NCBI RefSeq assembly: GCF_000010785.1
Contig: NC_013799.1
Coordinates: forward strand, 868,001-932,000
Length of the DNA: 64,000 nt
Origin: Hydrogenobacter thermophilus TK-6
Lineage (GTDB): Bacteria > Aquificota > Aquificia > Aquificales > Aquificaceae
Direction of reading: 5' to 3'
The position numbers and the translations under genes are program-made. The notes below the pieces were generated by a model. It searched no databases and had not been told where the DNA came from. It worked only from the letters and a program-made list of their open reading frames with translations. Below are positions 9,047-18,006 of the stretch, piece after piece; position 1 is the stretch's first letter; each line of letters starts with the position of its first letter.

Positions 9047-9993
9047 AGATTCTCATCTGGCAGACGGCTTACCTGGGTGATGTGGTGCTGATCACGCCTC
9101 TGATAAGAACTCTAAGGAAGTGCCTGGTTGAAGCAAAAGTAAGTTTTGTAGGAAGACCATTTATAACACAGTTGCTGAAAGGTTATGACATAAATTTATA
9201 TCCCTTTAGCAAAGGACTCTGGGAATCCTTTGAGATGGCTGAGAAAATATCCGATTACCATGTGGCTGTTTCTCCTCATGTGTCTGCAAGGTCTGCTCTC
9301 ATTCTTTTCTTTTCTGGCATACCTTTGCGCATAGGTTTTGACAGGTCAGAACTCTCTTGGCTATATACCCACAGAGTTAAGCACCAGTGGAACAAGCACG
9401 AAATTGAGAGGAATTTGGAACTCTTAAAACCTCTGGGCATCAAAGAAAACGAATGGATAAGAGAAACAAAGCTGTTTGTTGATGAGCAAGAGATAAACTC
9501 CCTACGCGAAAAGTTTAACCTACCAGAAGATTACATAGTCCTATCTCCCTTTTCCAACTTTCCCCTAAAAGAGTGGTACCTGCAGGGCTGGATGGAGGTA
9601 GCTTCTGGCCTTAATATCAGCAAGGTGCTGATAGGTACAGAAAAGGATGCAAAGAAGGCAGAAGAGATAGAAAGAAAAGCAGAAGTTATAAACCTCGTTG
9701 GCAAAACTTCTCTGAGAGAGCTGATGGCTGTCATAGCTGGTGCTAAACTGGTTATCTCCGTGGACTCCTCACCTATGCACATAGCCAACGCTCTGGGAAT
9801 TCCAGCCGTATGCATATACACATCCACATCCCCTTCCTATGGCTTCTATCCGAGGATAGGTACTTACCTTGTTCCTTCTCTTGAATGCTCTCCCTGCTCT
9901 CCCAACCCTAAAAAGTGCAAAAGTGGGCATTACGCTTGCCTTAGAGCTGTAAAGTCTGAGGAGGTGCTAAAAGAGGCATTAAAATTCTTCTGA
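9043..9993 (+). CDS. ADP-heptose:LPS heptosyltransferase (GT9)
   Basis: Cytoplasmic glycosyltransferase adding heptose to the LPS core. 316 residues starting [16 protein letters not shown], the GT9 acceptor-side motif. The C-terminal nucleotide-sugar half has [28 protein letters not shown] and [22 protein letters not shown], which is diagnostic for the WaaF/WaaC group. ATG 9043 overlaps the previous stop; the longer upstream frame has no support. Confidence 0.9.
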   Translation: MKILIWQTAYLGDVVLITPLIRTLRKCLVEAKVSFVGRPFITQLLKGYDINLYPFSKGLWESFEMAEKISDYHVAVSPHVSARSALILFFSGIPLRIGFDRSELSWLYTHRVKHQWNKHEIERNLELLKPLGIKENEWIRETKLFVDEQEINSLREKFNLPEDYIVLSPFSNFPLKEWYLQGWMEVASGLNISKVLIGTEKDAKKAEEIERKAEVINLVGKTSLRELMAVIAGAKLVISVDSSPMHIANALGIPAVCIYTSTSPSYGFYPRIGTYLVPSLECSPCSPNPKKCKSGHYACLRAVKSEEVLKEALKFF

Positions 9994-10856
9994 TGCACAT
10001 TCCTGTACTTTTAAAAGAAAGCGTAGACCTTCTTGTCTGGAGGACAGGAGGTGTATATGTGGATGCTACAGTAGGCTTGGGTGGACATACCAAAGGGATA
10101 CTTGAGAGAGACCCCCGTGCCTTCGTGATTGGCATAGACAGAGACCCTCATGCGCTAAAACTTGCTGAAGAGAACTTAAAAGATTTTGAGGGAAGGTTTT
10201 GCCTCTACCAGGCAAACTTTAGGTATCTGGACGAAGTTTTAAAACAGGAGGGGATAAAGGAAGTGGACGGCTTTCTCTTTGATTTGGGGGTTTCTATGCT
10301 TCAGCTAAAAAGCCCAAGAGGTTTTTCCTTTCAGAGGGATGAGCCCTTAGACATGAGGATGAACCCAGAGGACAAAAAGACAGCTTATCAGGTGATAAAC
10401 ACATACAGCGAGAGAGACCTTGTAAGAATACTCAAGGAATATGGTGAAGAACCCAATGCCAGCAGAATAGCCAGAGCCATAGTTATGCACAGGACAAAAA
10501 AACCCATAGAAACAACTGGAGAGCTTGTAAGTATTATCACCTCCTTAATTCCATACAGGCGTGGGAGGGTGCATCCTGCCACCAGAATTTTTCAGGCTAT
10601 AAGGATAGAGGTTAATGAAGAGCTCATCTCTCTTGAGGAAGCGCTTGAAAAGACGCCCAGGTTTTTAAAGAAAGGTGGTAGGCTGGTAGTCATTTCCTTT
10701 CACTCTCTTGAGGATAGGATAGTCAAAAACTTTTTTAAAAGACACACCGACATATTTAAGTTATTGACAAAAAAGCCCATCAGACCTACCCTTCAAGAGA
10801 TGAAGAAAAACCCTGCCAGCAGGAGCGCCAAACTAAGAGCGGGGGAAAGGATATGA
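9993..10856 (+). CDS. rsmH: 16S rRNA (cytosine-1402-N4) methyltransferase
   Basis: SAM-dependent methyltransferase modifying C1402 in the ribosomal P site. 287 residues, full length. Begins [14 protein letters not shown], with the SAM motif [14 protein letters not shown] near residue 26, [10 protein letters not shown] and MRMNPED, and ends with the usual [14 protein letters not shown]. Shares its start base with the previous stop and overlaps the ftsL-like gene by 4 nt, the classical start of the division (dcw) cluster. Confidence 0.96.
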   Translation: MHIPVLLKESVDLLVWRTGGVYVDATVGLGGHTKGILERDPRAFVIGIDRDPHALKLAEENLKDFEGRFCLYQANFRYLDEVLKQEGIKEVDGFLFDLGVSMLQLKSPRGFSFQRDEPLDMRMNPEDKKTAYQVINTYSERDLVRILKEYGEEPNASRIARAIVMHRTKKPIETTGELVSIITSLIPYRRGRVHPATRIFQAIRIEVNEELISLEEALEKTPRFLKKGGRLVVISFHSLEDRIVKNFFKRHTDIFKLLTKKPIRPTLQEMKKNPASRSAKLRAGERI

Positions 10857-11116
10857 AGTATATATTAGTATCCCTATTGCTTATAGCTTTGAACCTCATT
10901 TACTCCGCATATGCCTTAAAAACTTCTAAGGAGTATGCCAAGAAGCTGGCAGAGTTAAGAAATCAAACGGAAAGACAGCTCAAGCTCCGCGCCGAGATAG
11001 ACAGAAGGATCAATTACTCAACAGCTAAGGCATACGCCAAAGAGGATGCTTTTATACCCATAGATTGGAGTAAGGTAAGGATCTTAAAAGACGAGTCAAA
11101 AAGCTCTCCAAAGTAA
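10853..11116 (+). CDS. ftsL: FtsL-like cell division protein
   Basis: 87 residues: one N-terminal membrane helix ([19 protein letters not shown]) followed by a short coiled-coil (residues about 23-60) and a periplasmic tail. Position immediately after rsmH is the conserved place of ftsL. The sequence itself is too short and variable for a firm call. Its 3' end overlaps the convergent gamma-like gene by 65 nt, and no ftsI or mur genes follow, so the dcw cluster is broken here. Confidence 0.7.
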   Translation: MKYILVSLLLIALNLIYSAYALKTSKEYAKKLAELRNQTERQLKLRAEIDRRINYSTAKAYAKEDAFIPIDWSKVRILKDESKSSPK

Positions 11117-12251
11117 GGTCGTACATGGAGCTTCTTGAAAGGACCCTCCATCCAGACATATCCCTTCTTATCACTTTTTTAAAATGGAACCTTCTACCGA
11201 GGCGCCCAAGAATCATATCAACAGCTTCCTCTGTAAAATCTTTACTAACCTCAAGTGTGTAAGATTCATCTTGCATATCCTTAAAGAGCCTTTCCTTCAT
11301 TGATATGTAAATGTTTATGAGATCCAACAGCTCATTGTTTATCCTTTCCTGCCTGAGCTTATTTCTCTCAAAGCTAAGCTGAGACACTTTCTTATCTATA
11401 GCTCTTATGATCTCCCTAGTTTTGATAAACCTTGCGGATAACTCAGCCGAAAAGTGCTCCAGAAAGATCTGCCTAAGGAGAAAGTAAAGATAGAGCCTCA
11501 GAAGCTCCATCAGGATAAATTCCTCGTCTCCTTCAAAGTTCATGATGCTTTTCTCACTGTAAGAGCCTTCCAGTGCGGGGGGTATAAACTTTACTATCTG
11601 AGGCTTGTAAGATGCAACAGTTCCTACCGCAACAGGTAAGGTGGGTGTGGCTCTCTTAAAGAGTTCGTAAAATATCTCACCTACCTGTGCTTCCTCCTTT
11701 TTCACTTCTCTTTCTGCTTTCTCTTCACGCATCGCTTGTCTAAGTATTGGTCTGTTGAGAGCAACATACACAGCGTCGTAATGTCCAGCCATGTAATCCC
11801 TTACAATGCTGTAAAAGATCTCCTGAGCTTTCCCCCAATCTATGTCTTTTCCAAATACTCCTGTGTATGTTTCCGTTTTTTCCATATTTTTAAACTGCTG
11901 AGCTCCCCTTCTACCCACTATAACCACCTTCTTTACCTCAAGGGGTGGATGCTTCAAAAAATCGGATACTGTCCTTATTAATACCTCGTTAAATCTACCT
12001 ACAAACCCTCTATCTGTACTCAGAAGAATAAGGCACAGACTCTTCTCTTTGCGTTTTAGAAACAGATCGCCCCTGTGGAGGTAGATGAGCATCTCCAACA
12101 CCTCTCTAAGTCTGAGAAAGTATCTATGTTGAGCACTCAGCTGTGCATAGTATCTTCTGTATCTATTTATGGAGATAAGATTCATGGCGTTTATGTACTT
12201 TTTGACAGAATAAAGGTGATTTATTTTGTTATCTATGTCCTTTAATCTCAT
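11052..12251 (-). CDS. ATP synthase gamma-subunit-like protein with delta-like C-terminal extension
   Basis: 399 residues against about 290 for normal gamma. Residues 1-60 match the gamma N-terminal helix ([19 protein letters not shown]), 72-90 the core strand ([17 protein letters not shown]), and 240-320 the C-terminal helix ([17 protein letters not shown]). Residues about 332-392 look like the C-terminal domain of the delta subunit: [20 protein letters not shown] lines up with LGRDLEFEVIEDASLIGGFV of the atpH product at 26.7 kb. This appears to be a gamma-delta hybrid, diverged from standard gamma (VAASK-type motif replaced by ISINRYRR). It follows tyrS with a 4-nt overlap, away from the other atp genes. 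Role unknown. Confidence 0.75.
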   Translation of the reverse strand: MRLKDIDNKINHLYSVKKYINAMNLISINRYRRYYAQLSAQHRYFLRLREVLEMLIYLHRGDLFLKRKEKSLCLILLSTDRGFVGRFNEVLIRTVSDFLKHPPLEVKKVVIVGRRGAQQFKNMEKTETYTGVFGKDIDWGKAQEIFYSIVRDYMAGHYDAVYVALNRPILRQAMREEKAEREVKKEEAQVGEIFYELFKRATPTLPVAVGTVASYKPQIVKFIPPALEGSYSEKSIMNFEGDEEFILMELLRLYLYFLLRQIFLEHFSAELSARFIKTREIIRAIDKKVSQLSFERNKLRQERINNELLDLINIYISMKERLFKDMQDESYTLEVSKDFTEEAVDMILGRLGRRFHFKKVIRRDMSGWRVLSRSSMYDLTLESFLTRLLRSLPYSNLWV

Positions 12252-13429
12252 GAATAAGGTACTATCCTGTAGAAGCGCTTTTTGCCCACCTGAAGCTTTA
12301 GCTCCTCTTTTATCTCTATCTCTTGGTTTTCATCCTCTATCTTTTGGAAGTTTATTTTCAAACCACCACCTTGAATGACTCGCCTCGCAGAGTTTTTAGA
12401 GGATTCTATGCCAAGCTCATAAAGAAGCTCGTAAGCTTTTCTTTTTAGACCCCTCTCCACCTTTATAACGGGTGCATCTTCCGGAAACTCTCTCTTAGAA
12501 AAAGTCCTTTCAAAGTTATCAAGAGCTCTATCCGCCTCTTCTTTGGAGTGGTACCGAGAGACTATGTAATGAGCCAGCCTCTTTTTTGCTTCCATGGGGT
12601 GGAGTTCTTTAATTCTCTCTATCTCTTCCTGCGTGTAGTCAGTCAAAAGCGTGTAGTATTCCCACATAAGCTGGTCAGATATGGACATGGTCTTGCCAAA
12701 CATGGTGTAGGGGTCTTCTGTCAAGCCTATGTAGTTTCCGTAAGACTTGGACATTTTTCTAACGCCGTCGAGTCCCACCAGCAGCGGCAGAGTTATGCAT
12801 ACCTGAGGTTCTAAACCAGCTTCTCTTTGCAGGTCTCTTCCCACTAAAAGATTGAACTTCTGGTCTGTACCCCCCAGCTCTACATCGGCTTTTAGAAAAA
12901 CTGAGTCGTAGCCCTGAAGCAGCGGGTATAAAAACTCGTGTATGTATATGGGTATGCCCTCTTTGAACCTTTTTGAAAAGTCATCCCTTTCTAACATCCT
13001 TGCCACCGTGTACTTTCCTGCCAGCTTTATCACGCCCTCAGTTCCAAGTGTGGAAAGCCAAGTGCTGTTAAACACTATGTTGGTCTTTTCTGGGTCAAGC
13101 ACCTTAAAAACTTGATGCTCGTAGGTTTTTGCATTTTCTATCACCTGCTCTCTTGTTAAGGGTGGTCTTGTCTCAAGCCTTCCTGTGGGGTCTCCTATCA
13201 TGGCGGTAAAGTCTCCTATCACAAAGTAAACTTCGTGTCCCAGCTGCTGAAAAGTTCTCATCTTTTGGAGGAGGACTGTGTGTCCCAGATGAAGGTCAGG
13301 AGCTGTGGGGTCAAAGCCAGCCTTTACCTTGAGGGGTCTTCCTTCCTTGAGCTTCCTTAAAAGCTCTTCCTCCTCTATTATCTCTACCGTACCTTTTTTT
13401 ATGAGTTTAAGCTGTTCCTCTGGAGTCAT
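12248..13429 (-). CDS. tyrS: Tyrosyl-tRNA synthetase
   Basis: Charges tRNA-Tyr. 393 residues, class I. The HIGH motif appears as HLGHT near residue 47 and KMSKS near 228; a C-terminal S4-like RNA-binding domain (about 325-393) completes the bacterial form. A TATAAT box lies only 5 nt before the ATG on the minus strand, so the message may have almost no leader. Confidence 0.97.
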   Translation of the reverse strand: MTPEEQLKLIKKGTVEIIEEEELLRKLKEGRPLKVKAGFDPTAPDLHLGHTVLLQKMRTFQQLGHEVYFVIGDFTAMIGDPTGRLETRPPLTREQVIENAKTYEHQVFKVLDPEKTNIVFNSTWLSTLGTEGVIKLAGKYTVARMLERDDFSKRFKEGIPIYIHEFLYPLLQGYDSVFLKADVELGGTDQKFNLLVGRDLQREAGLEPQVCITLPLLVGLDGVRKMSKSYGNYIGLTEDPYTMFGKTMSISDQLMWEYYTLLTDYTQEEIERIKELHPMEAKKRLAHYIVSRYHSKEEADRALDNFERTFSKREFPEDAPVIKVERGLKRKAYELLYELGIESSKNSARRVIQGGGLKINFQKIEDENQEIEIKEELKLQVGKKRFYRIVPYS

Positions 13430-13434
13430 GGTAG

Positions 13435-13442
13435 ATTATAAT
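13435..13442. promoter_or_regulatory. Palindromic ATTATAAT box shared by tyrS (-) and tRNA-Leu (+)
   Basis: ATTATAAT reads as TATAAT on both strands. It sits 5 nt before the tyrS ATG and 12 nt before the mature 5' end of tRNA-Leu, so one box may act as -10 for both divergent transcripts. Confidence 0.5.
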
Positions 13443-13454
13443 TTTAACCTTGTT

Positions 13455-13539
13455 GGGGGTGTGGCGGAACTGGCAGACGCAGGGGACTTAAAATCCCCTG
13501 GGGTAACTCCCCGTGAGGGTTCGACTCCCTCCACCCCCA
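13455..13539 (+). tRNA. tRNA-Leu (anticodon UAA)
   Basis: 85-nt cloverleaf with acceptor GGGGGTG/CACCCCC, discriminator A, anticodon loop CTTAAAA (anticodon TAA), a long class-II variable arm (GGGGTAACTCCCC region) and T-loop GTTCGACTC. CCA is not encoded. The dcd start codon follows 11 nt later, so the two may share a transcript. Confidence 0.96.
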
Positions 13540-13550
13540 TGCAAAGAACT

Positions 13551-14084
13551 ATGATACTGAGTGATGGCACCATAAAGAAGCTGATACTGAAAGGTAAGCT
13601 TGTAGTAGAGCCTTATGATGAAAGCCATGTGCAAGCCTCTTCCATAGACCTAACACTGGGAGGCGAACTGCTTTTTTACAAGACTGATTGCATAGATGTC
13701 AAAAGCGAAACTATACCTGTTGAGAAAGTGGTAATTCCTCAAGAGGGCTTTCTCATAGAACCCAAGGCTTTTGTTCTTGCTACAACCAGTGAGTACATAA
13801 AGCTTCCTGAGGATATAACCGCCTTTGTAGAAGGCAGGTCTTCTCTTGGAAGATTGGGACTCTTTATTGAAAACGCAGGCTGGGTGGATGCTGGATTTGA
13901 AGGTCAGATAACCCTTGAGCTTTACAACGCCAACTCATGCCCCATAAGATTGTATAGAGGCATGAGGATATGTCAGATAGTTTTGGCAAAACTTGACAGA
14001 AAAGCTCAGAACCCATACAGAGGCAAGTATCACAGGCAAGTGGGAGCAACTCCTTCTAAGATATTTCTTGACTTTAAGTTATAA
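13551..14084 (+). CDS. dcd: dCTP deaminase
   Basis: Converts dCTP to dUTP for thymidylate synthesis. 177 residues, the family length, starting MILSDGTIKK. Conserved substrate loop VEGRSSLGRLGLF near residue 95 and the catalytic Glu region GFEGQITLEL near 125. The start is set by homology: an in-frame ATG at 13539 overlaps the tRNA and would add four residues. No clear Shine-Dalgarno. Confidence 0.93.
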   Translation: MILSDGTIKKLILKGKLVVEPYDESHVQASSIDLTLGGELLFYKTDCIDVKSETIPVEKVVIPQEGFLIEPKAFVLATTSEYIKLPEDITAFVEGRSSLGRLGLFIENAGWVDAGFEGQITLELYNANSCPIRLYRGMRICQIVLAKLDRKAQNPYRGKYHRQVGATPSKIFLDFKL

Positions 14085-14085
14085 T
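14080..14085 (+). promoter_or_regulatory. -10 box TATAAT, 7 nt before lolC-like start
   Basis: TATAAT overlaps the dcd stop and ends 7 nt before GTG 14093, predicting a leaderless message for the lolCD-like pair. Confidence 0.45.
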
Positions 14086-14092
14086 TTATCGT

Positions 14093-15283
14093 GTGCCACC
14101 CGCTTTAAAGACCGTCTTTAACATTGCTCTAAGATACACATTGGCCAGTAAGGGTTCAACTCTGTTGGTATCGGTAATAGCCTTGCTGGGTGTGGTTTTG
14201 AGCATAGTGGCTATTCTTCTTACTATGGGTGTGTTTGCAGGATTTCAGCATGCTCTCAAGGAGAAGATACTTTCCACATCACCGCACATAGTGGTAAGCC
14301 TCTTAGATAGCCAAAACATGCCAGACTACCAAGAGAGGATAAAAACCCTAAAAGGCGTAAAAAGTGTTTATCCCGTAGTTCTCTATCAGGCTATAGTGTC
14401 TAAGGGGGGATCTCTTCAGAGTGTGAGCATAAAAGGTATGAAGCCTTCCGACATAATTCAAAAAAAGAAGTTTTTGGTAAAAGGAGAGTTTAAAGGTGGG
14501 CTTTTGGTGGGCAAGGGGCTTGCGGACATAATGGGTATAAAGCCTGGTGATGAGGTGCTTCTGGTCTCCCCTATGGGCAAAAGCACACCCTTTGGCTTTT
14601 TACCTAAGGTGGGACACTTTAGAGTAGATGGCATCTTTCAGACGGGCAGTTTTGACCAAGATTATCTTACTGTCCTTATGCCCATGTCTGAAGCTAATGA
14701 TTTCTTTGGACCCTCTTGGCAACTTTATGGTTTTGAAGTATTCATAAAAGACCCTTACAAAGCACAGCAGGTAAAGGCACAGATAGAGAAAGAGCTATCA
14801 GATTCTGCCATAGTAAGGTCGTGGATAGACCTCAATAAGCCTCTCTTTAATGCGCTTGAACTGGAAAAGGTGGGCATCTTCTTTGTGCTTCTTTTGATGG
14901 TTATGGTGGCATCTTTTAACATAACGAGCCTTCTATTTATGAAAGTCAGGGAAAAGATAAGAGATATTGCCGTTTTACGCACCTTTGGACTAAAGAGAAG
15001 AGAGATAGCTTTGATATTTTTAATTCAGGGAATAACTTTGGGTGCTGCTGGCGCTCTACTTGGTCTTTTCATCTCCTTGCTGGGTGCATATCTCATCAAC
15101 GAGTACAAGCTGGTGAGGGTGCCGGCAGATGTTTACCTTATGGATCATGTACCTGTCTTTTTTGAAGTATCTGACATAGTTATAACCTTAAGTGGTGCCT
15201 TGCTGCTTTCTTTTGTGGCAAGTCTCCTGCCAGCATACAGAGCCAGCAGAACTAACATAGTGGAGATACTAAGAAATGAGTGA
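14093..15283 (+). CDS. Lipoprotein-releasing ABC transporter permease (LolC/LolE family)
   Basis: Inner-membrane component that extracts lipoproteins for transfer to the outer membrane. 396 residues in the MacB/FtsX layout: helix 1 at about 22-45, a periplasmic domain at about 50-265, then three helices near 270, 315 and 365. ALRYTLASKGS and the late motif VASLLPAYRASRTNIVEILR are typical of LolC/E. GTG start. Only one permease is present, suggesting a homodimer (LolF-like) arrangement. Confidence 0.88.
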   Translation: MPPALKTVFNIALRYTLASKGSTLLVSVIALLGVVLSIVAILLTMGVFAGFQHALKEKILSTSPHIVVSLLDSQNMPDYQERIKTLKGVKSVYPVVLYQAIVSKGGSLQSVSIKGMKPSDIIQKKKFLVKGEFKGGLLVGKGLADIMGIKPGDEVLLVSPMGKSTPFGFLPKVGHFRVDGIFQTGSFDQDYLTVLMPMSEANDFFGPSWQLYGFEVFIKDPYKAQQVKAQIEKELSDSAIVRSWIDLNKPLFNALELEKVGIFFVLLLMVMVASFNITSLLFMKVREKIRDIAVLRTFGLKRREIALIFLIQGITLGAAGALLGLFISLLGAYLINEYKLVRVPADVYLMDHVPVFFEVSDIVITLSGALLLSFVASLLPAYRASRTNIVEILRNE

Positions 15284-15935
15284 GGTCATAAAAACGGTGA
15301 ATCTCTGGAAGGTTTATTCCGATGGTACCAAAGCACTCAAGGGTATAAATTTGGTGGTGAAGGAAGGGGAGCTGTGCGGGCTTATGGGTCCTTCTGGTTC
15401 TGGTAAAAGCACTCTCCTTCATCTGATTGCAGGTCTTGACCGCCCTACAGAAGGTAAGGTATTTCTTCTGGGAAGAGATATTACAAGCATGGGGGAAGAT
15501 GATTTGGCGGAATTTAGAAAAAATAACATAGCCTTTGTTTTTCAGTTTTACTACCTTTTGGAAGACTTTAATGTTCTTGAGAATCTCCTTATAGTAGGTC
15601 AGCTGGCAGGTCTGAAAGATGTCAAAAAGAAGGCTCTTGAAATTCTGAGTTTTTTAAGGCTTGAGGACAAAATAAAGCACAAACCTAATCAGCTTTCGGG
15701 TGGTCAGATGCAAAGAGTGGCTATAGGCAGAGCGCTGATGCTTGAACCTAAGGTGCTGCTTGCTGACGAGCCTACTGGCAACTTGGACCTTGATGAAGGT
15801 AAAAGAATATTTGAGCTTTTTAAACACCTCAATCAAGAGAAGGGCATCACCTTTCTTATAGCCACTCACAACACAGAACTGAGCAAGTTCTTTGACAGAA
15901 TAGTGAGAATAAGGAATGGCATACTAACGGATTAG
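15276..15935 (+). CDS. lolD: Lipoprotein-releasing ABC transporter ATPase (LolD family)
   Basis: 219 residues. Walker A GPSGSGKST near 39, Q-loop FVFQFYYLL, signature LSGGQMQR, Walker B LLADEPTGNLD and switch His in IATHN. Overlaps the permease gene by 8 nt, so the pair forms one transporter. Its 3' end overlaps the convergent glycosyltransferase by 4 nt. Confidence 0.93.
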   Translation: MSEVIKTVNLWKVYSDGTKALKGINLVVKEGELCGLMGPSGSGKSTLLHLIAGLDRPTEGKVFLLGRDITSMGEDDLAEFRKNNIAFVFQFYYLLEDFNVLENLLIVGQLAGLKDVKKKALEILSFLRLEDKIKHKPNQLSGGQMQRVAIGRALMLEPKVLLADEPTGNLDLDEGKRIFELFKHLNQEKGITFLIATHNTELSKFFDRIVRIRNGILTD

Positions 15936-16861
15936 AGGTTTATCTTCCTGTCAATGATATATGGCTTGTCTTCCTTACTTCTGTAGTATATCCTTACCAG
16001 AAGCTCTGCTATTATTCCTGTTGATATGAGCTGTATGCCTGCAAGTATAGAAAGGACGCTAAGCACCAGCAAGGGTCTTCTTCCTATATCCTCTCCCAAA
16101 AACAGCTTTATCAAGATAAGGTAAGCCAGCACTAAAGAACCTGTAAAAAGCAGCAGAAAACCTACAGAGCCAAAAACATACATGGGTTTGTTTATGTACT
16201 CATTGAGAAACTTAACAAGAAGTATGTCAAGGATCACCCTTATGGTTCTGCCCAAGCCATACTTGGACTTGCCGTAGAGTCTTGGGTGGTGTCTTACTAC
16301 CACCTCGGTTATCTTGGCTCCGTGCCTTTTGGTAAGGGCGGGTAGAAATCTGTGCATATCACCGTAAAGTTCAAGCTCTTTTAAGATGTCTGCCCTGTAT
16401 GCCTTTAGAGTGCATCCATAGTCGTGAAGCTCCACACCTGTAACCTTAGATATTATCCAGTTGGCTATCATAGAAGGGAGTCTTCTTGAAAAGAAGGGGT
16501 CTTTGCGATCTTTTCTCCACCCACTCACCAGGTCATACCCTTCTTCAAGCTTTCTAATTAAAGCTGGTATGTCCTCTGGGTCATTTTGTAAGTCTGCGTC
16601 CATGGTGATTATGATCTCTCCCTTTGCGTGTTGAAAACCTGCATACATGGCAGCAGTCTGCCCGTAATTTCTTCTGAATCTTATAACCTTTACCCTGCTA
16701 TCTTTACCTGCTATCTTTTGAAGGACTTCAAAAGTGCCATCATCAGAGCCATCGTCAACAAATATAATCTCATAATCACCTTCCAACACCTTTGTGAGCT
16801 TTTCGTAAAGTATTGGGATGCTGTCCTTTTCGTTGTACGCCGGAATGACAACGGATATCAT
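15932..16861 (-). CDS. Family 2 glycosyltransferase with C-terminal membrane anchor
   Basis: 309 residues. GT-A domain with VVIPAYNEKDSIPILYE, EIIFVDDGSDDGTFEVL and the metal motif TMDADLQNDPEDI, then two membrane helices at about 228-250 and 264-288. This is the ArnC/DPM1/GtrB pattern: transfer of a sugar from a nucleotide to a polyprenyl-phosphate carrier. The sugar cannot be deduced. Start supported by a TATAAT box 9 nt upstream. Confidence 0.9.
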   Translation of the reverse strand: MISVVIPAYNEKDSIPILYEKLTKVLEGDYEIIFVDDGSDDGTFEVLQKIAGKDSRVKVIRFRRNYGQTAAMYAGFQHAKGEIIITMDADLQNDPEDIPALIRKLEEGYDLVSGWRKDRKDPFFSRRLPSMIANWIISKVTGVELHDYGCTLKAYRADILKELELYGDMHRFLPALTKRHGAKITEVVVRHHPRLYGKSKYGLGRTIRVILDILLVKFLNEYINKPMYVFGSVGFLLLFTGSLVLAYLILIKLFLGEDIGRRPLLVLSVLSILAGIQLISTGIIAELLVRIYYRSKEDKPYIIDRKINL

Positions 16862-16870
16862 CGTCTTAGA

Positions 16871-16876
16871 ATTATA
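16871..16876 (-). promoter_or_regulatory. -10 box TATAAT, 9 nt before glycosyltransferase start
   Basis: TATAAT on the minus strand between tRNA-Arg and the ATG at 16861, predicting an almost leaderless message. Confidence 0.45.
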
Positions 16877-16888
16877 ACACTTTTGGAG

Positions 16889-16962
16889 CGGGCCCGGAGG
16901 GACTCGAACCCCCGACCTAGGGATTAGAAATCCCTTGCTCTGTCCAGCTGAGCTACGGGCCC
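16889..16962 (-). tRNA. tRNA-Arg (anticodon UCU)
   Basis: 74-nt cloverleaf: acceptor GGGCCCG/CGGGCCC, D-arm TAGCTCAGCTGG, anticodon loop TTTCTAA (TCT), T-loop GTTCGAGTC. Lies 4 nt after the SRP RNA and is probably cut from the same transcript. Confidence 0.96.
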
Positions 16963-16966
16963 TTTA

Positions 16967-17042
16967 CCCCGCACCCGGGACTGCAGGCTTACCGTTGCTC
17001 CCTTTCGGGCCTGGCGGGGTTTACCCTTTCCCGTTGCGGGGC
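16967..17042 (-). ncRNA. ffs: Signal recognition particle RNA, small bacterial (4.5S) type
   Basis: About 76-nt hairpin RNA. Outer stem CCCCGCA/TGCGGGG; the conserved Ffh-binding core reads CCAGGCCCGAAAGGGAGCA, matching the CAGG-CC-tetraloop-GG-AGCA pattern. The tetraloop is GAAA rather than the common GGAA. It lacks the Alu domain. Its 5' end abuts the stop codon of the DUF523 gene, and tRNA-Arg follows. Confidence 0.93.
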
Positions 17043-17992
17043 TAATTATTAATTATAGCATCTTTTAGCTCCTCCGGGTATGGCTCCAGGTATGCTTGCT
17101 CCAGCAGGTAGCTCTCTTCAAACCTGTAAGCAAAGCTCTTTATTATGTCTGTAAGGGTGTATAGGTCTCTCTTTCCCTGCTTGAACTTCTCCATCAGAGA
17201 CACAAAGTGGGATTTTTCTTTCTGGTTAATATGGCGTGAGAGATGCCCAAACATGTGCAGGAGCACATTGGCGTGCTGCTTTCTTGATGGTCTTCTTTTG
17301 AGAGCTTGCATAAAAAGAAGGCTATACATTTTTACGCTCTCCCGAAGGTTTCCCTTGGAGTTGGCTACAAGCCTTCCCATCTCTTTAAGTTTTACCTGAG
17401 AGTGAGCCATAAGCAGGTACTTATATTGCCTGTGAAACTCCATAAGCTGCGTTACGGAATCCACCCTTGAAAGTGCGCTTCTAAGATGAGCTATAGCAAA
17501 AAGCCTTGTAAGAAAGTGGTCTCTTATCTCTGGATTTTTGAGCCTTCCCTCGTCCTCAACAGGCAGCAGTTCAAACTTTTCCAGCACCCTAAGAGCAAAA
17601 AGCCCCTTTCCTCGCTTGTAAAACTCCTTAGCGTAGGGGTCTTTGTATACAAGCGTTCCAGAGATACCGCAGGAGGGAGACTTGCTTTTGAGTAAAAAGC
17701 CGTCAACTTCTGGCAATGAAGAGAGGAAGCTTTCGGAGAAAGAAAGCATCTCTTGTGTGATGTCCCTTCCCGTGGAAGGCTGGAAAAGCCTTGGCTCTTT
17801 GTCCATGTATACTATAACTCTGTCCCTTGGCACTCCAAGACCTATGGAAACCTCCGGGCATACAGCTATGGTCTGGCAGTATTCTCTGAGCTTTATGGCA
17901 AGCTCGTCTTTTACCACCTGTCCGTTGTATCTTACCTGCTGAAGGTCCAGGCAAGCACTGATAACCAGCACGGGTTTTACAAAGCTTCTCAT
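17042..17992 (-). CDS. DUF523-DUF1722 (YbgA-like) fusion protein
   Basis: 316 residues. N-terminal DUF523 (about 1-150) with VISACLDLQQVRYNG, CPEVSIGLGVPRDRV and KSKSPSCGISGT; C-terminal DUF1722/YbgA helical domain (about 165-310) with HFLTRLFAIAHLR and the HSQVKLKEMG segment. Conserved Cys residues suggest a metal or nucleotide role, but no firm function is known to me. Its start codon is only 14 bp from the divergent coaE start. Confidence 0.85.
   Translation of the reverse strand: MRSFVKPVLVISACLDLQQVRYNGQVVKDELAIKLREYCQTIAVCPEVSIGLGVPRDRVIVYMDKEPRLFQPSTGRDITQEMLSFSESFLSSLPEVDGFLLKSKSPSCGISGTLVYKDPYAKEFYKRGKGLFALRVLEKFELLPVEDEGRLKNPEIRDHFLTRLFAIAHLRSALSRVDSVTQLMEFHRQYKYLLMAHSQVKLKEMGRLVANSKGNLRESVKMYSLLFMQALKRRPSRKQHANVLLHMFGHLSRHINQKEKSHFVSLMEKFKQGKRDLYTLTDIIKSFAYRFEESYLLEQAYLEPYPEELKDAIINN
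17052..17060 (-). promoter_or_regulatory. Extended -10 promoter (TGCTATAAT) for SRP RNA
   Basis: TGC-TATAAT lies within the last codons of the DUF523 gene, 9 nt before the first base of the SRP RNA, the distance expected for a stable-RNA promoter. No good -35 is visible, consistent with an extended -10 element. Confidence 0.6.
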
Positions 17993-18006
17993 GTAGAATT
18001 AATTTA

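Noticed and set aside
10853-12251. ftsL and the gamma-like gene cannot both be real because they overlap
   Set aside because: The overlap is 65 nt at the 3' ends only, and both frames have independent support.
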